64,000 nucleotides of DNA from positions 216,638-280,637 of the forward strand of contig NZ_JAINVF010000008.1 of assembly GCF_020400585.1 (NCBI RefSeq). The letters are read 5' to 3'. Each line of letters opens with the position of its first letter. Within the stretch, counting starts at the first letter, position 1. The stretch comes from Streptomyces sp. NK08204. Lineage in GTDB: Bacteria > Actinomycetota > Actinomycetes > Streptomycetales > Streptomycetaceae. Below are positions 1 through 8,936 of the stretch, piece after piece. Made by a program: the position numbers and the translations under genes. The notes beneath the pieces were generated by a model, which worked only from the letters and a program-made list of their open reading frames with translations, had not been told where the DNA came from and searched no databases.

Positions 1-1467
1 GACGTCGAACCAGTCCCCGCCCACACCGGCCTCGGCGTCGGTCGGCAGATAGCGGTAGGCGACCTCGACGGCAGACAGTTCGGGCAGTTCGGGCGGAAGG
101 AGGCTGGTCTGGAGGGCGAGGGCCGCGTTGTGCTCACGGACGAAGCGCCGGGCGTTGTCGACGCACACCGCGGCGCGGGCGACCAGCTCCTCCACAAGCA
201 GCAGGTCGTCCTCGTCGAACGGGTTGGGGTTCTCCCAGCGCAGCAGCGTGACCACTCCCATGGTCACGCCCCGTGCCCTGAGCGGTACCACGAGGTGCGT
301 GTGCACCCCGAGTTGGACGATCTTGGTCAGGCGCTCCGGATCATGGGCGAGCCACCAGGTCGTCGGGGACAGGACCGGATCACGGATCGGCCGGCCCGAG
401 GTCAGACAGCGCTCCTGCGGCGACTTCGGCGGGTACCTGCTGGGCTCCCCGACGGGGACGATCACCTCGGGCATGTCCTCGTGGATCGACAGGTGTGCCG
501 CCCGCTGCAGCGCGCCGCCCGTGACCGGACAGGGGGTCAGGTCCTTGGCCGCGAGGACGCCCTGGAAGAGGTCGATCGCGACGAAGTCGGCGAGCTGCGG
601 CACGAGGACATCGGCCAGTTCCTGCACCGTGCGGTCGAGGTCCAGCGTGGTGCCTATGCGCTGCGCCGCCTCGTTGACCAGGGCCAGCCTCTCGCGTGCC
701 CGGTCCTGGGTGGCGAAGTCCACGGCGGTGTGACACACCCCGAGCGTCTTGCCCTCGAAGCCCCTCAGCGGGAACGACGAGCGCAGCCTGAGCCGGCCCG
801 CCGAGTTCCGGCTGGACATGCCCTGCGGGGATGCCACGCGCTCCACGGCCGGAGTGATGCGACCTGACGCCAGCGCCTGGCGCGCCTGCCAGCCCACGGC
901 CGGCGGCACCTGCCCCAGTACGGGGGGTGCGCCGGTGCCGGCGGCCGGCATATCGGTGCTGTCGGCCCCCTGGCACGACGACAGGCCCTCCATGGTGGCC
1001 AGCACCTGGTTCACCCACTGAAGCCGCAGCTCACTGTCGAGTACGGCGATACCGATCGGTGACTCCTCCAGAAGGCCGCGCACCACTGCCTGGTCCAGCT
1101 CCCACCGGCGCGAATCGGCGAGGTCACACAACACGACGAGCCAGGCGCAGCCCTGCTCCGCCCGCAGCGGACACGCCCGCAGGGCCAGCTCGACCGGGTG
1201 ACCCGTGTCGTGCCGCGCGGTGATCAGGCCCTCCCAGCCCTCGCCGAGCCGCTGCGCCGCGGACAGCGCGGACGCCAGCGAGCCCTCACCCATGAGAACG
1301 GAGGCCGCGGGACGGCCCAGTACACCGGACGCCGGATAACCGAGAAGGCTTTCCGCCCGCCGGTTCCAGTAGCGGATCAGACCGTGCGGGTCCACCAGGA
1401 CGACGGCGGCAGACGTGATGCCGAACGGGTCGCCCCGGTGCTCGTCGGCCAGGTCTCTGAGCCCCAT
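1..1467 (-). CDS. PAS/GAF-sensing PP2C (SpoIIE-type) phosphatase, 3' end cut off
   Basis: This gene is read on the minus strand from the ATG at 1465-1467 and runs off the left edge, so the C-terminal catalytic part is missing. Translation shows a PAS domain early (I-R-Y-W-N-R-R near residue 30), a second PAS-like domain around residues 110-230 and a GAF domain around 260-420 that ends in the typical AAVCVDNAR helix. The start of the PP2C phosphatase domain follows, with the GGDWFDV metal-binding motif right at the window edge. Members of this family dephosphorylate anti-sigma-factor antagonists in partner-switching pathways. The domain order matches the protein at 9244-11316, so the two may be paralogues. 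The phosphatase role comes from family knowledge; the signal sensed is unknown. No other in-frame start lies close upstream. Confidence 0.85.
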   Translation of the reverse strand, partial: MGLRDLADEHRGDPFGITSAAVVLVDPHGLIRYWNRRAESLLGYPASGVLGRPAASVLMGEGSLASALSAAQRLGEGWEGLITARHDTGHPVELALRACPLRAEQGCAWLVVLCDLADSRRWELDQAVVRGLLEESPIGIAVLDSELRLQWVNQVLATMEGLSSCQGADSTDMPAAGTGAPPVLGQVPPAVGWQARQALASGRITPAVERVASPQGMSSRNSAGRLRLRSSFPLRGFEGKTLGVCHTAVDFATQDRARERLALVNEAAQRIGTTLDLDRTVQELADVLVPQLADFVAIDLFQGVLAAKDLTPCPVTGGALQRAAHLSIHEDMPEVIVPVGEPSRYPPKSPQERCLTSGRPIRDPVLSPTTWWLAHDPERLTKIVQLGVHTHLVVPLRARGVTMGVVTLLRWENPNPFDEDDLLLVEELVARAAVCVDNARRFVREHNAALALQTSLLPPELPELSAVEVAYRYLPTDAEAGVGGDWFDV

Positions 1468-1578
1468 GATGTCGGCCCCATCCGCGGACGGAGTTCCTGG
1501 CACCTACGGTCTCACACAGTCCGCGGTGTGTCTTTGGACGCAGGGCCCTGCCTCTGCGTACCGGCCGGCCCGAAGCGG

Positions 1579-2028
1579 TCAGGGGCGGGCGGTGGCGGGC
1601 TGTGCGACGAAGACCCGTTCCAGCAGGGCGTACAGGGTCGTGCGCTCCTGCTCGTCGAGCCGGTCGAGGCCGTCGAGCGTGTGGTGCATCTTCCCGCGGA
1701 TCACGTCGATGACCCGCTTCCCCTCGGAGGTGAGGACGACGTTCTTGACGCGCCGGTCGGAGGGGCTCGGCTCGCGCTGCACCAGGCCGCGCTTCTCGAG
1801 GCGGTCGACGATCCCCGTCATGTTGGAGGCGTCGCAGGTCAGTGTGGTGGCCAGCGCGCTCATGGAGGCGGGTCCCCGGCGCAGCACGCTCAGGGTCTTG
1901 CCCTGGCTGGCCGTGAGGCTCTCGCTGGCGGCGGCGAGGGTGAAGTCGCCGTAGTAGGCGGCCAGGGAGACGGAGAGCAGCTCCATGAGCTGGGCAGGGT
2001 CGACGCGGGGGAGTGCCGTCATGCGCAT
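1579..2028 (-). CDS. MarR-family transcriptional regulator
   Basis: The product is about 149 residues, normal for MarR proteins, which bind DNA as winged-helix dimers and are released by small ligands. The recognition helix region (ATTLTCDASNMTGIVDRLEKRG) and the wing with the D-R-R sequence (SPSDRRVKNV) are both present, followed by the C-terminal dimerisation helices. I chose the ATG at 2026-2028. An ATG two codons downstream (2020-2022) and a TTG upstream at 2043 are alternatives, and no strong ribosome binding site decides between them. The gene is divergent from the mycothiol-type isomerase gene at 2233, and two matching dyads lie in the gap. Control of itself and of that neighbour is therefore likely, but it is inferred. 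Confidence 0.9.
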   Translation of the reverse strand: MRMTALPRVDPAQLMELLSVSLAAYYGDFTLAAASESLTASQGKTLSVLRRGPASMSALATTLTCDASNMTGIVDRLEKRGLVQREPSPSDRRVKNVVLTSEGKRVIDVIRGKMHHTLDGLDRLDEQERTTLYALLERVFVAQPATARP

Positions 2029-2045
2029 CAGCTTACGCCGCAAAA

Positions 2046-2102
2046 CTTGACGATCTCAAATATCGGCGGCTACGGTCCCGAGTATTACTTGAAGTACTCA
2101 AG
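2046..2102. promoter_or_regulatory. Paired MarR operator-like dyads
   Basis: Two copies of the pattern CTTGA-N5-TCAA occur: 2046-2060 (CTTGA, five bases, TCAAA) and 2088-2102 (CTTGA, AGTAC, TCAAG, a perfect inverted repeat). Their centres are 42 bp apart, about four helical turns, so two dimers could sit on the same DNA face. They lie just upstream of the MarR start in the divergent gap, a usual place for MarR operators. Confidence 0.55.
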
Positions 2103-2232
2103 CTTCGATGTATGAAACAGGTTGCGGAGGTCCTCGGCGGATCCCGCACCTCGTAATCCTCAGATGCCGAGCCGGTGCCGCGACCGGCTCCGTTCCGCCT
2201 GAGCCCGCAGCTTCTCCGAGAGGAAGGCCCAG

Positions 2233-3030
2233 ATGAAGACGCCCGACCACACCGATCACGCGTCCGACGTCACCTCGGTCGATCACCGCACGGCGGTCGC
2301 GGCGGAGACCGCCCGGTTCGTCGCAGTGGTGAAGGACGCCGACCTGGCCACGGCGGTACCCAGCTGCCCCGGCTGGACCCTGGCCGACCTCGTCAAGCAC
2401 TCGGGCAGCGTGCAGCGCTGGTTCTCGGCCCTGTTGCACGCGCGCATCCAGGAGCCTCCGCGCAGCCGTGACGTGGACCTGCGCCTCCCGGACCGGCAGG
2501 CCGGATACGCCGACTGGCTGGCCGAGAGCGCGACGGTGGCCGCGGACGCCTTCGCGGCCACCGATCCGGACCTGCCGATGTGGGCATGGGGAGCCGACCA
2601 GCACGCCCGCTTCTGGGCACGCCGGATGCTCTTCGAGACCCTGCTGCACCGGGCCGACGCCGAGCTGGCACTCGGCCTGCGGCCCTCGATCGACCGCCCG
2701 CTCGCGGTCGACGGGATCGACGAGTTCCTCGTCAACCTGCCTTTCGCCACCTTCTTCGCCCCCAAGGTGGCCGACCTGCGCGGACCCGACAAGACCATCC
2801 GCTTCCACACGACGGACGGCGACGACGCCTGGCTCGTCCGTATCCGGCCCGACGGCTTCGGGCTCGACACGGACCACTCGGCCACGGACGCCGCCGACGC
2901 GACCGTCCGGGCAACCGCGGCCGACCTGCTCCTGCTCGTCTACGGCCGCCTGCCCTGGACGGCCGAGTCCCTTGCCCATGAGGGGGATGAGCAGCTGCTG
3001 GCACACTGGTTCGCCCATTCGGCCTTCTGA
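2233..3030 (+). CDS. Maleylpyruvate isomerase family (mycothiol-dependent, DinB-like) protein
   Basis: This 265-residue protein has the N-terminal DinB-like four-helix metal-binding domain of the actinobacterial maleylpyruvate isomerase family. The motif CPGWTLADLVKHSG lies near residues 45-58, with a second conserved block (RMLFETLLHRADAE) near 135, and a C-terminal domain covers about residues 160-265. Family members use a metal and the thiol mycothiol for isomerisation or transfer reactions, but many have unknown substrates. The first metal-ligand histidine is visible in VKHSG. A good ribosome binding site (GAGAGGAAGG) precedes the ATG. The divergent MarR gene suggests induction by a toxic or aromatic compound. 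Confidence 0.85.
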   Translation: MKTPDHTDHASDVTSVDHRTAVAAETARFVAVVKDADLATAVPSCPGWTLADLVKHSGSVQRWFSALLHARIQEPPRSRDVDLRLPDRQAGYADWLAESATVAADAFAATDPDLPMWAWGADQHARFWARRMLFETLLHRADAELALGLRPSIDRPLAVDGIDEFLVNLPFATFFAPKVADLRGPDKTIRFHTTDGDDAWLVRIRPDGFGLDTDHSATDAADATVRATAADLLLLVYGRLPWTAESLAHEGDEQLLAHWFAHSAF

Positions 3031-3142
3031 GACGCCGGCCGGCGGCGGCCGGCGTACGGCGTGGCATCGGCCTGTGCTGCTCGCGGGGTGTCGAACGGGC
3101 GAGCCGTGCCTGCCCGTTCGGGGTCGTGCGCTTCCCCTGCCC

Positions 3143-3649
3143 TCAGTGGTGCCAGGGCAGTTCAACAGGATCGGCAGGGACATTCCCCGCCACGAGCTCG
3201 GCCGCCAACTCGGCCAGGCCGAGGGGCTGGACAGTCTCACCGGTGGCCGCCAGATCGGCCATCGGCCACCAGCGGTACCCGGCGTGGTACGTGCGCTCGT
3301 CCGCTTCCTGCCCGGTCACATCGACCTGGTGGCTCGTGACACGGAGATGAAAGAAGACGTCCCGGAAGAACCCTTCAGCCCATCCGAGATCTGCGTACCC
3401 GGAGGTCTCCGCAACGCGCCGTCCAAGGGCTTGCGGCTCCACAGACAGGCCGGTCTCCTCACGCAACTCGCGGGCTGCCGCATCCGCCCAGGTCTCTCCC
3501 TCCTCCACACCGCCGCCGGGCGTGCACCAGCCGTGACCCCTGTCGGGGGCGTCCGGATCGACGTGGAACTTCAGCAGCAGCAGGCGGTCCCGCTCATCGA
3601 ACAGCAGAACGCGGGCGGAGTCACGTCGACAACTCTCCTGACCGGACAT
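3143..3649 (-). CDS. NUDIX hydrolase
   Basis: The protein has 168 residues with a complete NUDIX box (GGGVEEGETWADAAARELRE followed by ETGL) at about residues 46-69. It matches the G-x5-E-x7-R-E-U-x-E-E-x-G-U pattern that binds magnesium and cleaves nucleoside diphosphate-linked substrates. The N-terminal strand (SARVLLFDERDRLLLLKF) is typical of this family. The end, around residues 150-168, is a short helical tail. The gene is convergent with the isomerase gene at 2233 and has no obvious operon partner. The substrate cannot be read from the sequence; housecleaning of a nucleotide derivative is the usual guess. Confidence 0.9.
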   Translation of the reverse strand: MSGQESCRRDSARVLLFDERDRLLLLKFHVDPDAPDRGHGWCTPGGGVEEGETWADAAARELREETGLSVEPQALGRRVAETSGYADLGWAEGFFRDVFFHLRVTSHQVDVTGQEADERTYHAGYRWWPMADLAATGETVQPLGLAELAAELVAGNVPADPVELPWHH

Positions 3650-4191
3650 TCCAGCAGCGTAGTCGAGGCGACTCCGACAGGCCGCTGTCTTCCGCGCATG
3701 ACATCGACCGGGGCACGGTCAGGGCGCCTTGGGCACCGAGTCGGCCGGTGAGCCCCCGGCTGCGGCGGCACGGCCCGGCGGAGGCCGACGATGACGACGT
3801 CGGTCGCCGAGGGTCGTCGAGCCGAGACCGAGGCCGAGGCCGTGGGTGCCGTGGAGCAGGAACATCGTCCGACAGGAGCGAGACGACGGACGCAGCGTAT
3901 GAGCGGGCGTCGACGACCGGGGCCTTCGGAGCGCTGAGCGCCGGCATCAGGACACCCGCCAGTCCGGGCCCCGCCACGGCGCAGGAGCCGACGCTCGTCC
4001 TGGCACGGTCCGGACGCCGATCAGCGGGGCGGGCCGAGGCAGGGGACGAGTTGCAGGAAAGGCGGCGCTGCGGGGCCATCGGTCGTCCGAAGCTGTGTCC
4101 GGTCCGGCCCACGCCGACCGGTGGGACTGGACCGAACGCCCCGGCCGGGAACGAGTTCCGGCCGGCGCGCGTCGCGTACCGCGTTCTTTTG
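3650..4191. other. Gene-free stretch, nothing recognised
   Basis: All six frames give arginine/serine/proline-rich translations without known motifs. I see no transposase remnant, RNA gene or clear promoter here. Confidence 0.5.
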
Positions 4192-4920
4192 TCAGCTCAG
4201 ATGCCGGGCGAAGAACTGCAGGGAGCTGTCCACTTCGAACGACGGCACATCCCCGTGCCGGCCGGGGTTGGCGTGCAGTGTCTTCTCGGCCGAGGCCAAA
4301 GCGTCGAACAAGGCCAGGCTCTCGTCCCGCGGCACCATCTGGTCGTCCCACTGGACCACGAACTGCACCGGCACGCTGATGCGCGCGGCGTCCTCGGCCA
4401 GCCCGCGCACACCGAGCAGGCCCAGCACCGCGGCGCGGATCCGGGGCTCTGCGGCGATGAGCGGGATGCCGAGCCCGCAGCCCATCGACATACCGCAATA
4501 ACCCACCGGGCCGACGCCGACCTGGTCGAGGCGCTGCACGGCAGTCAGGACCGACTGCCAGTCGGCGACAGCCTGGCCGGCCAGATAACGGTGCATGCCG
4601 GCGACCAGCGCACCAGGATTCTCGCCGGAGGCCATGCCGGCCCGCATTCCGGCCGCCATCCGGCCGAACTCCTCGTCCTTGGGCCGGTCACCGTGGTCGG
4701 GTGCGTCGATCGCGACGACCGCGAAACCCTGGGCGGCGTAGCGGCGCGCGCGGGACACGGTGCCGGGGGCCGTTTTGTGCTGCCTGCCGCCGTGGCCCAG
4801 CAGGATCAGAGGACGAGTGCCGTCGGCGCCATCCGGGGTCCACAGCACGCCGGGGATCTCGTCGAGGGTGAAGAACTGTTCGGTGACGCCCTCCGAGGAC
4901 GTCCGGGAGATGAAGCGCAT
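4192..4920 (-). CDS. Alpha/beta hydrolase (dienelactone hydrolase-like)
   Basis: The 242-residue protein has an alpha/beta-hydrolase fold. Visible elements are the oxyanion-hole strand LILLGHGG (residues 38-45), the nucleophile elbow GYCGMSMGCG (serine near residue 145), an acid in VVQWDDQMVPRDES near 190-205, and a histidine in GRHGDVPSF near 222. That gives a full Ser-Asp-His triad. Family members cleave esters or lactones. It lacks a signal peptide and is probably cytoplasmic. The gene lies downstream of and in the same direction as the AraC regulator at 5110, with a gap of about 190 bp, so it may or may not share its transcript. The substrate is unknown. Confidence 0.85.
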   Translation of the reverse strand: MRFISRTSSEGVTEQFFTLDEIPGVLWTPDGADGTRPLILLGHGGRQHKTAPGTVSRARRYAAQGFAVVAIDAPDHGDRPKDEEFGRMAAGMRAGMASGENPGALVAGMHRYLAGQAVADWQSVLTAVQRLDQVGVGPVGYCGMSMGCGLGIPLIAAEPRIRAAVLGLLGVRGLAEDAARISVPVQFVVQWDDQMVPRDESLALFDALASAEKTLHANPGRHGDVPSFEVDSSLQFFARHLS

Positions 4921-5109
4921 CAGCGTTTCAAGCCTTTCGGGAATGCCTTGTGCGGGCGCTCCCTAGGCCATGCAAAGGAGGGAGAACCGACGCGTCACAG
5001 TGTTGATCGGTCTCACCTCCTCGAATGCGCAGTCGTGCACGGCGGCGCCGAGATTATCACGAAGATCATCACTGGCGCCTTCGCGAGGCGAACACTGCCT
5101 GACACGGCA

Positions 5110-5889
5110 CTAGAGGCCGTGGGAGCCGGGACTCCGGTACGCCGTTGGCGGTCGGCCGAGGAGCCTCTTGAACGCGGCCGTGTAGGCGGCCGGGTTGTCG
5201 TAGCCGAGCATGCTCGCGATGCGCGTGACAGGCATGCCCGTGCCGATGTGCTGCAAGGAATGGAGAATGCAGGCGCGTTGCCGCCACTGAGAGAAGCTCA
5301 GGCCGGTGCCGCGCTGGAACAGGCGGGCGAGGGTGCGTTCGCTGATGCTGAGGGCCGTGCACCAACGTGCCGGCGGCTCGTGGATGTTCGGCTGCCGCAA
5401 GAACGCCTCGCACAGGCTGCGCAGTTGTGGATCGGAGGGCAGCGGTACATCGAGCGGCAGCGGGGCGAGGTTCTTGAGCTCGTGGAGGATGAGGGTGGCG
5501 ACTGCGGCGTCACGGCTGTGCTCGGGGTAGTGCGGTTCCATCTCGACGGCTTCCAGTATCAGCGCCCGTAGGAGGGTGGAAACGTCGACGGCCCGGCAGC
5601 GGGCGGGCAGCCACGGCACAGCGGAGGGCTCGATGTACAGGCTGCAGGTGCTGACGCCCGTCATCGTGACCTGATGCCTGGTCAGCGGCGGGATGAGGAC
5701 CGCACGGTCGGTGGGAATCGTCCAGCTGCCGTCCGCTGTCTCGACCTGCATGACGCCGGTGGCCGCGTACAGGACCTGTGCACGGCGGTGCTCGTGCCAG
5801 GCGAGCAGGTGGTGCGGGGGGTAGTCGGTGCCGATGGCGAGCACGGCACGATCGAGGCCGTCCACCTCCGCGAGCGGGACATTGCGCAT
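5110..5889 (-). CDS. AraC-family transcriptional regulator
   Basis: The 259-residue protein has an N-terminal cupin-like ligand domain (residues about 15-110, with WHEHRRAQVLYAATG and ending ... IPPLTRHQVTM) and a C-terminal double helix-turn-helix. The second helix-turn-helix has the conserved pattern RIASMLGYDNPAAYTAAFKR near residues 222-241. The layout resembles AraC regulators that control a divergent transporter. It starts at the ATG 5887-5889 and is divergent from the TauE/SafE gene at 5991, with about 100 bp between them containing ACGTG repeats. Activation of the exporter is a reasonable inference; the effector is unknown. Confidence 0.9.
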   Translation of the reverse strand: MRNVPLAEVDGLDRAVLAIGTDYPPHHLLAWHEHRRAQVLYAATGVMQVETADGSWTIPTDRAVLIPPLTRHQVTMTGVSTCSLYIEPSAVPWLPARCRAVDVSTLLRALILEAVEMEPHYPEHSRDAAVATLILHELKNLAPLPLDVPLPSDPQLRSLCEAFLRQPNIHEPPARWCTALSISERTLARLFQRGTGLSFSQWRQRACILHSLQHIGTGMPVTRIASMLGYDNPAAYTAAFKRLLGRPPTAYRSPGSHGL

Positions 5890-5900
5890 GCCGCGAGGTT

Positions 5901-5933
5901 ACGTGCGAGTACGTGATCTGTCTGCTGCACGTA
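5901..5933. promoter_or_regulatory. ACGTG repeats, candidate AraC-type binding site
   Basis: ACGTG occurs at 5901-5905 and again at 5911-5915, exactly 10 bp apart, with an inverted copy (CACGT) at 5929-5933. One-turn direct repeats suit an AraC-type regulator with two helix-turn-helix units. The site lies in the divergent gap of the AraC and TauE/SafE genes. Confidence 0.4.
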
Positions 5934-5990
5934 GGAAGTCGGCAGTTCATCGATTGTCTGCCAGTCCTGGTGAACCCTAGCGTTCCACCA

Positions 5991-6791
5991 GTGCTGACCT
6001 CGTTCTCCACTCTTCTGTTGTTCGGGTGCCTGACCGGCATCACGACCGTGCTCTTCGGCTTCGGCGGCGGCTTCATCACGGTCCCCGCCGTCTACGCCGT
6101 CCTGAAAGCCGCGGCGCGTCCGGGACCGGACGCCATGCATACCGCGGTGGCAACCTCCGCAGCGGTCATGGTGGTGAATGCCGGGGCGGCGGCGCTGGCC
6201 CAGTGGCGTCGGGGCCGGCTGCGCCGCGCGTACCTCTGGCCGCTGGCGGCCTACATCACGGTCGGCGCCGCCGCCGGCTCCTTCGTCGCCACGCTGATCG
6301 GCGGTACGGCGCTGCGCATGCTGTTCGCCGCCTACCTGCTGGTGACGATCGCCGACAGTCTGCTGCGGCAGGGCTTCCTCACCGTGGCGCACCGGACACG
6401 CCCCGAGCCCCTTGGCCGGGGCACCGTCACGTTCGGCGGAATGGGCATAGGCCTGGTGGCCGCCGCCCTGGGCGTGGGCGGCAGCGTCATGACGGTTCCG
6501 CTCATGCGGCGCAGGGGCCTTCCCATGGCCGAGGCGACCGCCATGGCCAACCCCCTCAGCGTCCCCGTCGCCGTCGCCGGCACCCTCGTCTACGCCCTCG
6601 CCCCCACCACATCCGCCGGTGCGGGGCAGCTGGGTTACGTCGACCTGACCGCGGGCGCCGCCCTGCTCGCCGGATCGCTGCCCACCATCGCCGTGATGCG
6701 GCGGGTCACCGGCCGCGTCCCGGACCGCGTTCACTCCGCCGCCTACATCATGCTGCTTGTGGTCGTCCTGATCGTCGCACTGCTGCCCTGA
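5991..6791 (+). CDS. TauE/SafE family sulfite/organosulfonate exporter-like membrane protein
   Basis: The protein is hydrophobic with about eight predicted membrane segments and the glycine-rich repeats typical of TauE/SafE: GCLTGITTVLFGFGGGFITVP in the first half and GMGIGLVAAALGVGGSVMTVP in the second. These are two related halves, as expected. Family members export sulfite, sulfoacetate or similar anions. I start at the GTG 5991, just before the first hydrophobic segment; the GTG at 5970 is an alternative, and neither has a strong ribosome binding site. With the 5991 start the length is 266 residues, usual for the family. The divergent AraC gene is the probable regulator. Confidence 0.85.
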   Translation: MLTSFSTLLLFGCLTGITTVLFGFGGGFITVPAVYAVLKAAARPGPDAMHTAVATSAAVMVVNAGAAALAQWRRGRLRRAYLWPLAAYITVGAAAGSFVATLIGGTALRMLFAAYLLVTIADSLLRQGFLTVAHRTRPEPLGRGTVTFGGMGIGLVAAALGVGGSVMTVPLMRRRGLPMAEATAMANPLSVPVAVAGTLVYALAPTTSAGAGQLGYVDLTAGAALLAGSLPTIAVMRRVTGRVPDRVHSAAYIMLLVVVLIVALLP

Positions 6792-6905
6792 ACCCGAAGC
6801 CTGTCGCTACTGACGCCTTGGTGGCTGTGGCAGCGACTCACCGCGCAGGCCTCGGGCGGCTCTCCCGCGAGTGGGCAACCGCAGGTCTGCCGCGCGGTGT
6901 GCGGC

Positions 6906-8936
6906 TCACAGCTTCAAGGTGAACCAGGTCGTCTTGCCCTCGTCCGTCGGCCGTACTCCCCAGCTGTCGGCGAGGGTGCGTACCAGGAACAGGCCCCGGC
7001 CGGACTCCTCGTCCTCGGCGGCGAGGCGGGGCTGGGGGAGGTGCGGGTTGCGGTCGCTGACCTCCACGGTGAGGTCGGTGGCGGTGCAGCACAGGCGCAG
7101 TCCCACGGGACCCTCGGCGTGTTGGACCGCGTTGGTGAGGGTCTCGGACAGCAGCAGGAGGGCGTCGTCGGCGGGCGCGGTGCACTCCCAGGAGGTCAGG
7201 GTCCGGCGCAGGAAGTCGCGGCCCTCGGGGACGGAGGACGGGGTCGCGGCCAGGTCGGTGGTGACGGCGGCGAGCGGCGCCGCCGGGAGCTGGGCCAGGA
7301 GCAGGGTCACGTCGTCGTTGTGGCCCTCGGCGTCGGGCAGCAGCTCGGAAAGCACATGGTCGGCGGCTGCCTCCAGTCCGGTGGCCTGCGGGAAGAAGGT
7401 GTCGAGGACGGCGGTGAGTTCACCGAGCCGGGCTTCGATGTCGCTGCCGGGCGTCTCTATCAGGCCGTCGGTGTACAGCACGAGTGTGGCGCCGGGAGCG
7501 ATGTCCGTGCAGGACTGTTCGTACAGGACGCCGCCCACCCCGAGTGGGGCGTTGACCGGCGTGGCCAGTTCGCGGACGCCGTCCCAGGGGCCGACCACGA
7601 GGGTCGGCAGATGTCCGGCGGAACAGACCGTGACGGTACCGTCGTCAGGCGCGATGATCAGGTAGCAGCAGGTGACCAGTTGGTCAGGGACGTCCAGGTC
7701 GGTGACCACGGTGTCGAGGGCCTGCATCAGCTGGCGGGGCTGCATGCCCGTCTTGGCGAGCGCGTGTGCGGCCGAGCGCAGCTGGCCCATCACGGCAGCC
7801 GCCTCCAGCCCACGACCCATCACGTCACCGATGAGGACACCGACCCGTCCGGCGCCGAGGGGTATGAGGTCGAACCAGTCGCCGCCGACACCGGCGCCCT
7901 GGGTGGCGGGTCGGTAGCGGCTGGCGGTGTCCAGGCCGGGCAGGGCGGGTGGCGTCCCCATGAGACTGCGCTGCAGGGTGAGGGCGATGTGCTGCTGCTG
8001 TTCCAGCAGGGCCGTCAACTCGGCTTCCGCGCGCTTGCGGTCGCTGATGTCGCGGACGATGGCGCACGCGCCGACGACCTTCCCGCTGGTGTCCCGGGTC
8101 GGCCACAGGGTGACGTCGACGTCCAGGAGTGTCCCGTCCTTGGTGACCCGCAGCGTCTCGAAGTGCTCGACCTTCTCCCCGTGCCGCAGCCGTTCCAGCA
8201 GCGCCCAGATGTCGGCCTGCAGTTCGGCCGGGGCGAGCAGGGTCACCTGCCGGCCGATGACCTCCTCGGCCGTGTAGCCGTACAGCCGTGCGGCGGCGGC
8301 ATTCCAGTAGGTGATCTCCCCGTCGAGGGTCTTGGCGAGAATGGCGTCCTGGGAGGACTCCACGAGCGCGGCCAGTTCGTTGATGCGAGCCTCGGCCGCC
8401 TTGCGGTCGCTGACGTCGCGCACGGCCGCCGACACCAGCAGACCGTCGGTCGTCTCCAGCGGGCTCAGGCTGATCTCCACGGGGAACTCGCTGCCGTTCT
8501 TGCGCAGCCCGTGGAGTTCCAGGCCCGCTCCCATGGGGCGCACCTGCCGGTTGGCGGCGTAGCCGTCGCGATGCCGGGTGTGGTGGTCCCGGAAGCGGTG
8601 CGGCACCAGCAACTCGACCGGCCGGCCGAGCAGTTCCTCGCGCCGGTAACCGAAGAGCGCCTCGGTCTGGGCGTTGACCAGTCTGATGAGGCCGGTGTCG
8701 TCGACGATGACCATGGCGTCCGGCGCCGCTTCCAGAAGTCCGCGGAACCGTTCCTCGGCCGACGACGGCCCGGCCTGCGGCAGCTGGGCGCCGCACCGGC
8801 ACCGCGCCAGGACTGCGGGGTCCGCCGAGCGTGTCGGCTCGTCCACGAAAGCGTTCATCTCCACCGCCACGTCGCTCACTATGGTGCGGACATCCCAGCG
8901 CAAGCCGCACACCTTTTCCTGGACTTGTCGCGTCAT
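6906..8936 (-). CDS. PAS-PAS-PP2C phosphatase with C-terminal HATPase (anti-sigma kinase-like) domain
   Basis: This 676-residue signalling protein has two PAS domains (about 62-180 and 190-310; both end in a DVSDRK/DISDRK motif), a short coiled coil rich in E and Q, a PP2C/SpoIIE phosphatase domain (about 330-545; GVGGDWFD and GDVMGRG metal sites, YTDGLIE, and NDDVTLLL) and a C-terminal GHKL ATPase domain (about 560-676; ETLTNAVQHA N-box and GRGLFLVR G-box). It thus joins a phosphatase and an RsbW-like kinase in one chain, a design known in Streptomyces. The ATG at 8936 is used here; the internal ATG at 8858 is also possible. It is divergent from the similar phosphatase at 9244, with 307 bp between them. 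Confidence 0.9.
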   Translation of the reverse strand: MTRQVQEKVCGLRWDVRTIVSDVAVEMNAFVDEPTRSADPAVLARCRCGAQLPQAGPSSAEERFRGLLEAAPDAMVIVDDTGLIRLVNAQTEALFGYRREELLGRPVELLVPHRFRDHHTRHRDGYAANRQVRPMGAGLELHGLRKNGSEFPVEISLSPLETTDGLLVSAAVRDVSDRKAAEARINELAALVESSQDAILAKTLDGEITYWNAAAARLYGYTAEEVIGRQVTLLAPAELQADIWALLERLRHGEKVEHFETLRVTKDGTLLDVDVTLWPTRDTSGKVVGACAIVRDISDRKRAEAELTALLEQQQHIALTLQRSLMGTPPALPGLDTASRYRPATQGAGVGGDWFDLIPLGAGRVGVLIGDVMGRGLEAAAVMGQLRSAAHALAKTGMQPRQLMQALDTVVTDLDVPDQLVTCCYLIIAPDDGTVTVCSAGHLPTLVVGPWDGVRELATPVNAPLGVGGVLYEQSCTDIAPGATLVLYTDGLIETPGSDIEARLGELTAVLDTFFPQATGLEAAADHVLSELLPDAEGHNDDVTLLLAQLPAAPLAAVTTDLAATPSSVPEGRDFLRRTLTSWECTAPADDALLLLSETLTNAVQHAEGPVGLRLCCTATDLTVEVSDRNPHLPQPRLAAEDEESGRGLFLVRTLADSWGVRPTDEGKTTWFTLKL

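Noticed and set aside
3748..5571. A 607-codon plus-strand ORF
   Set aside because: It is the shadow of the minus-strand hydrolase and AraC genes; the translation is low-complexity with no motifs.
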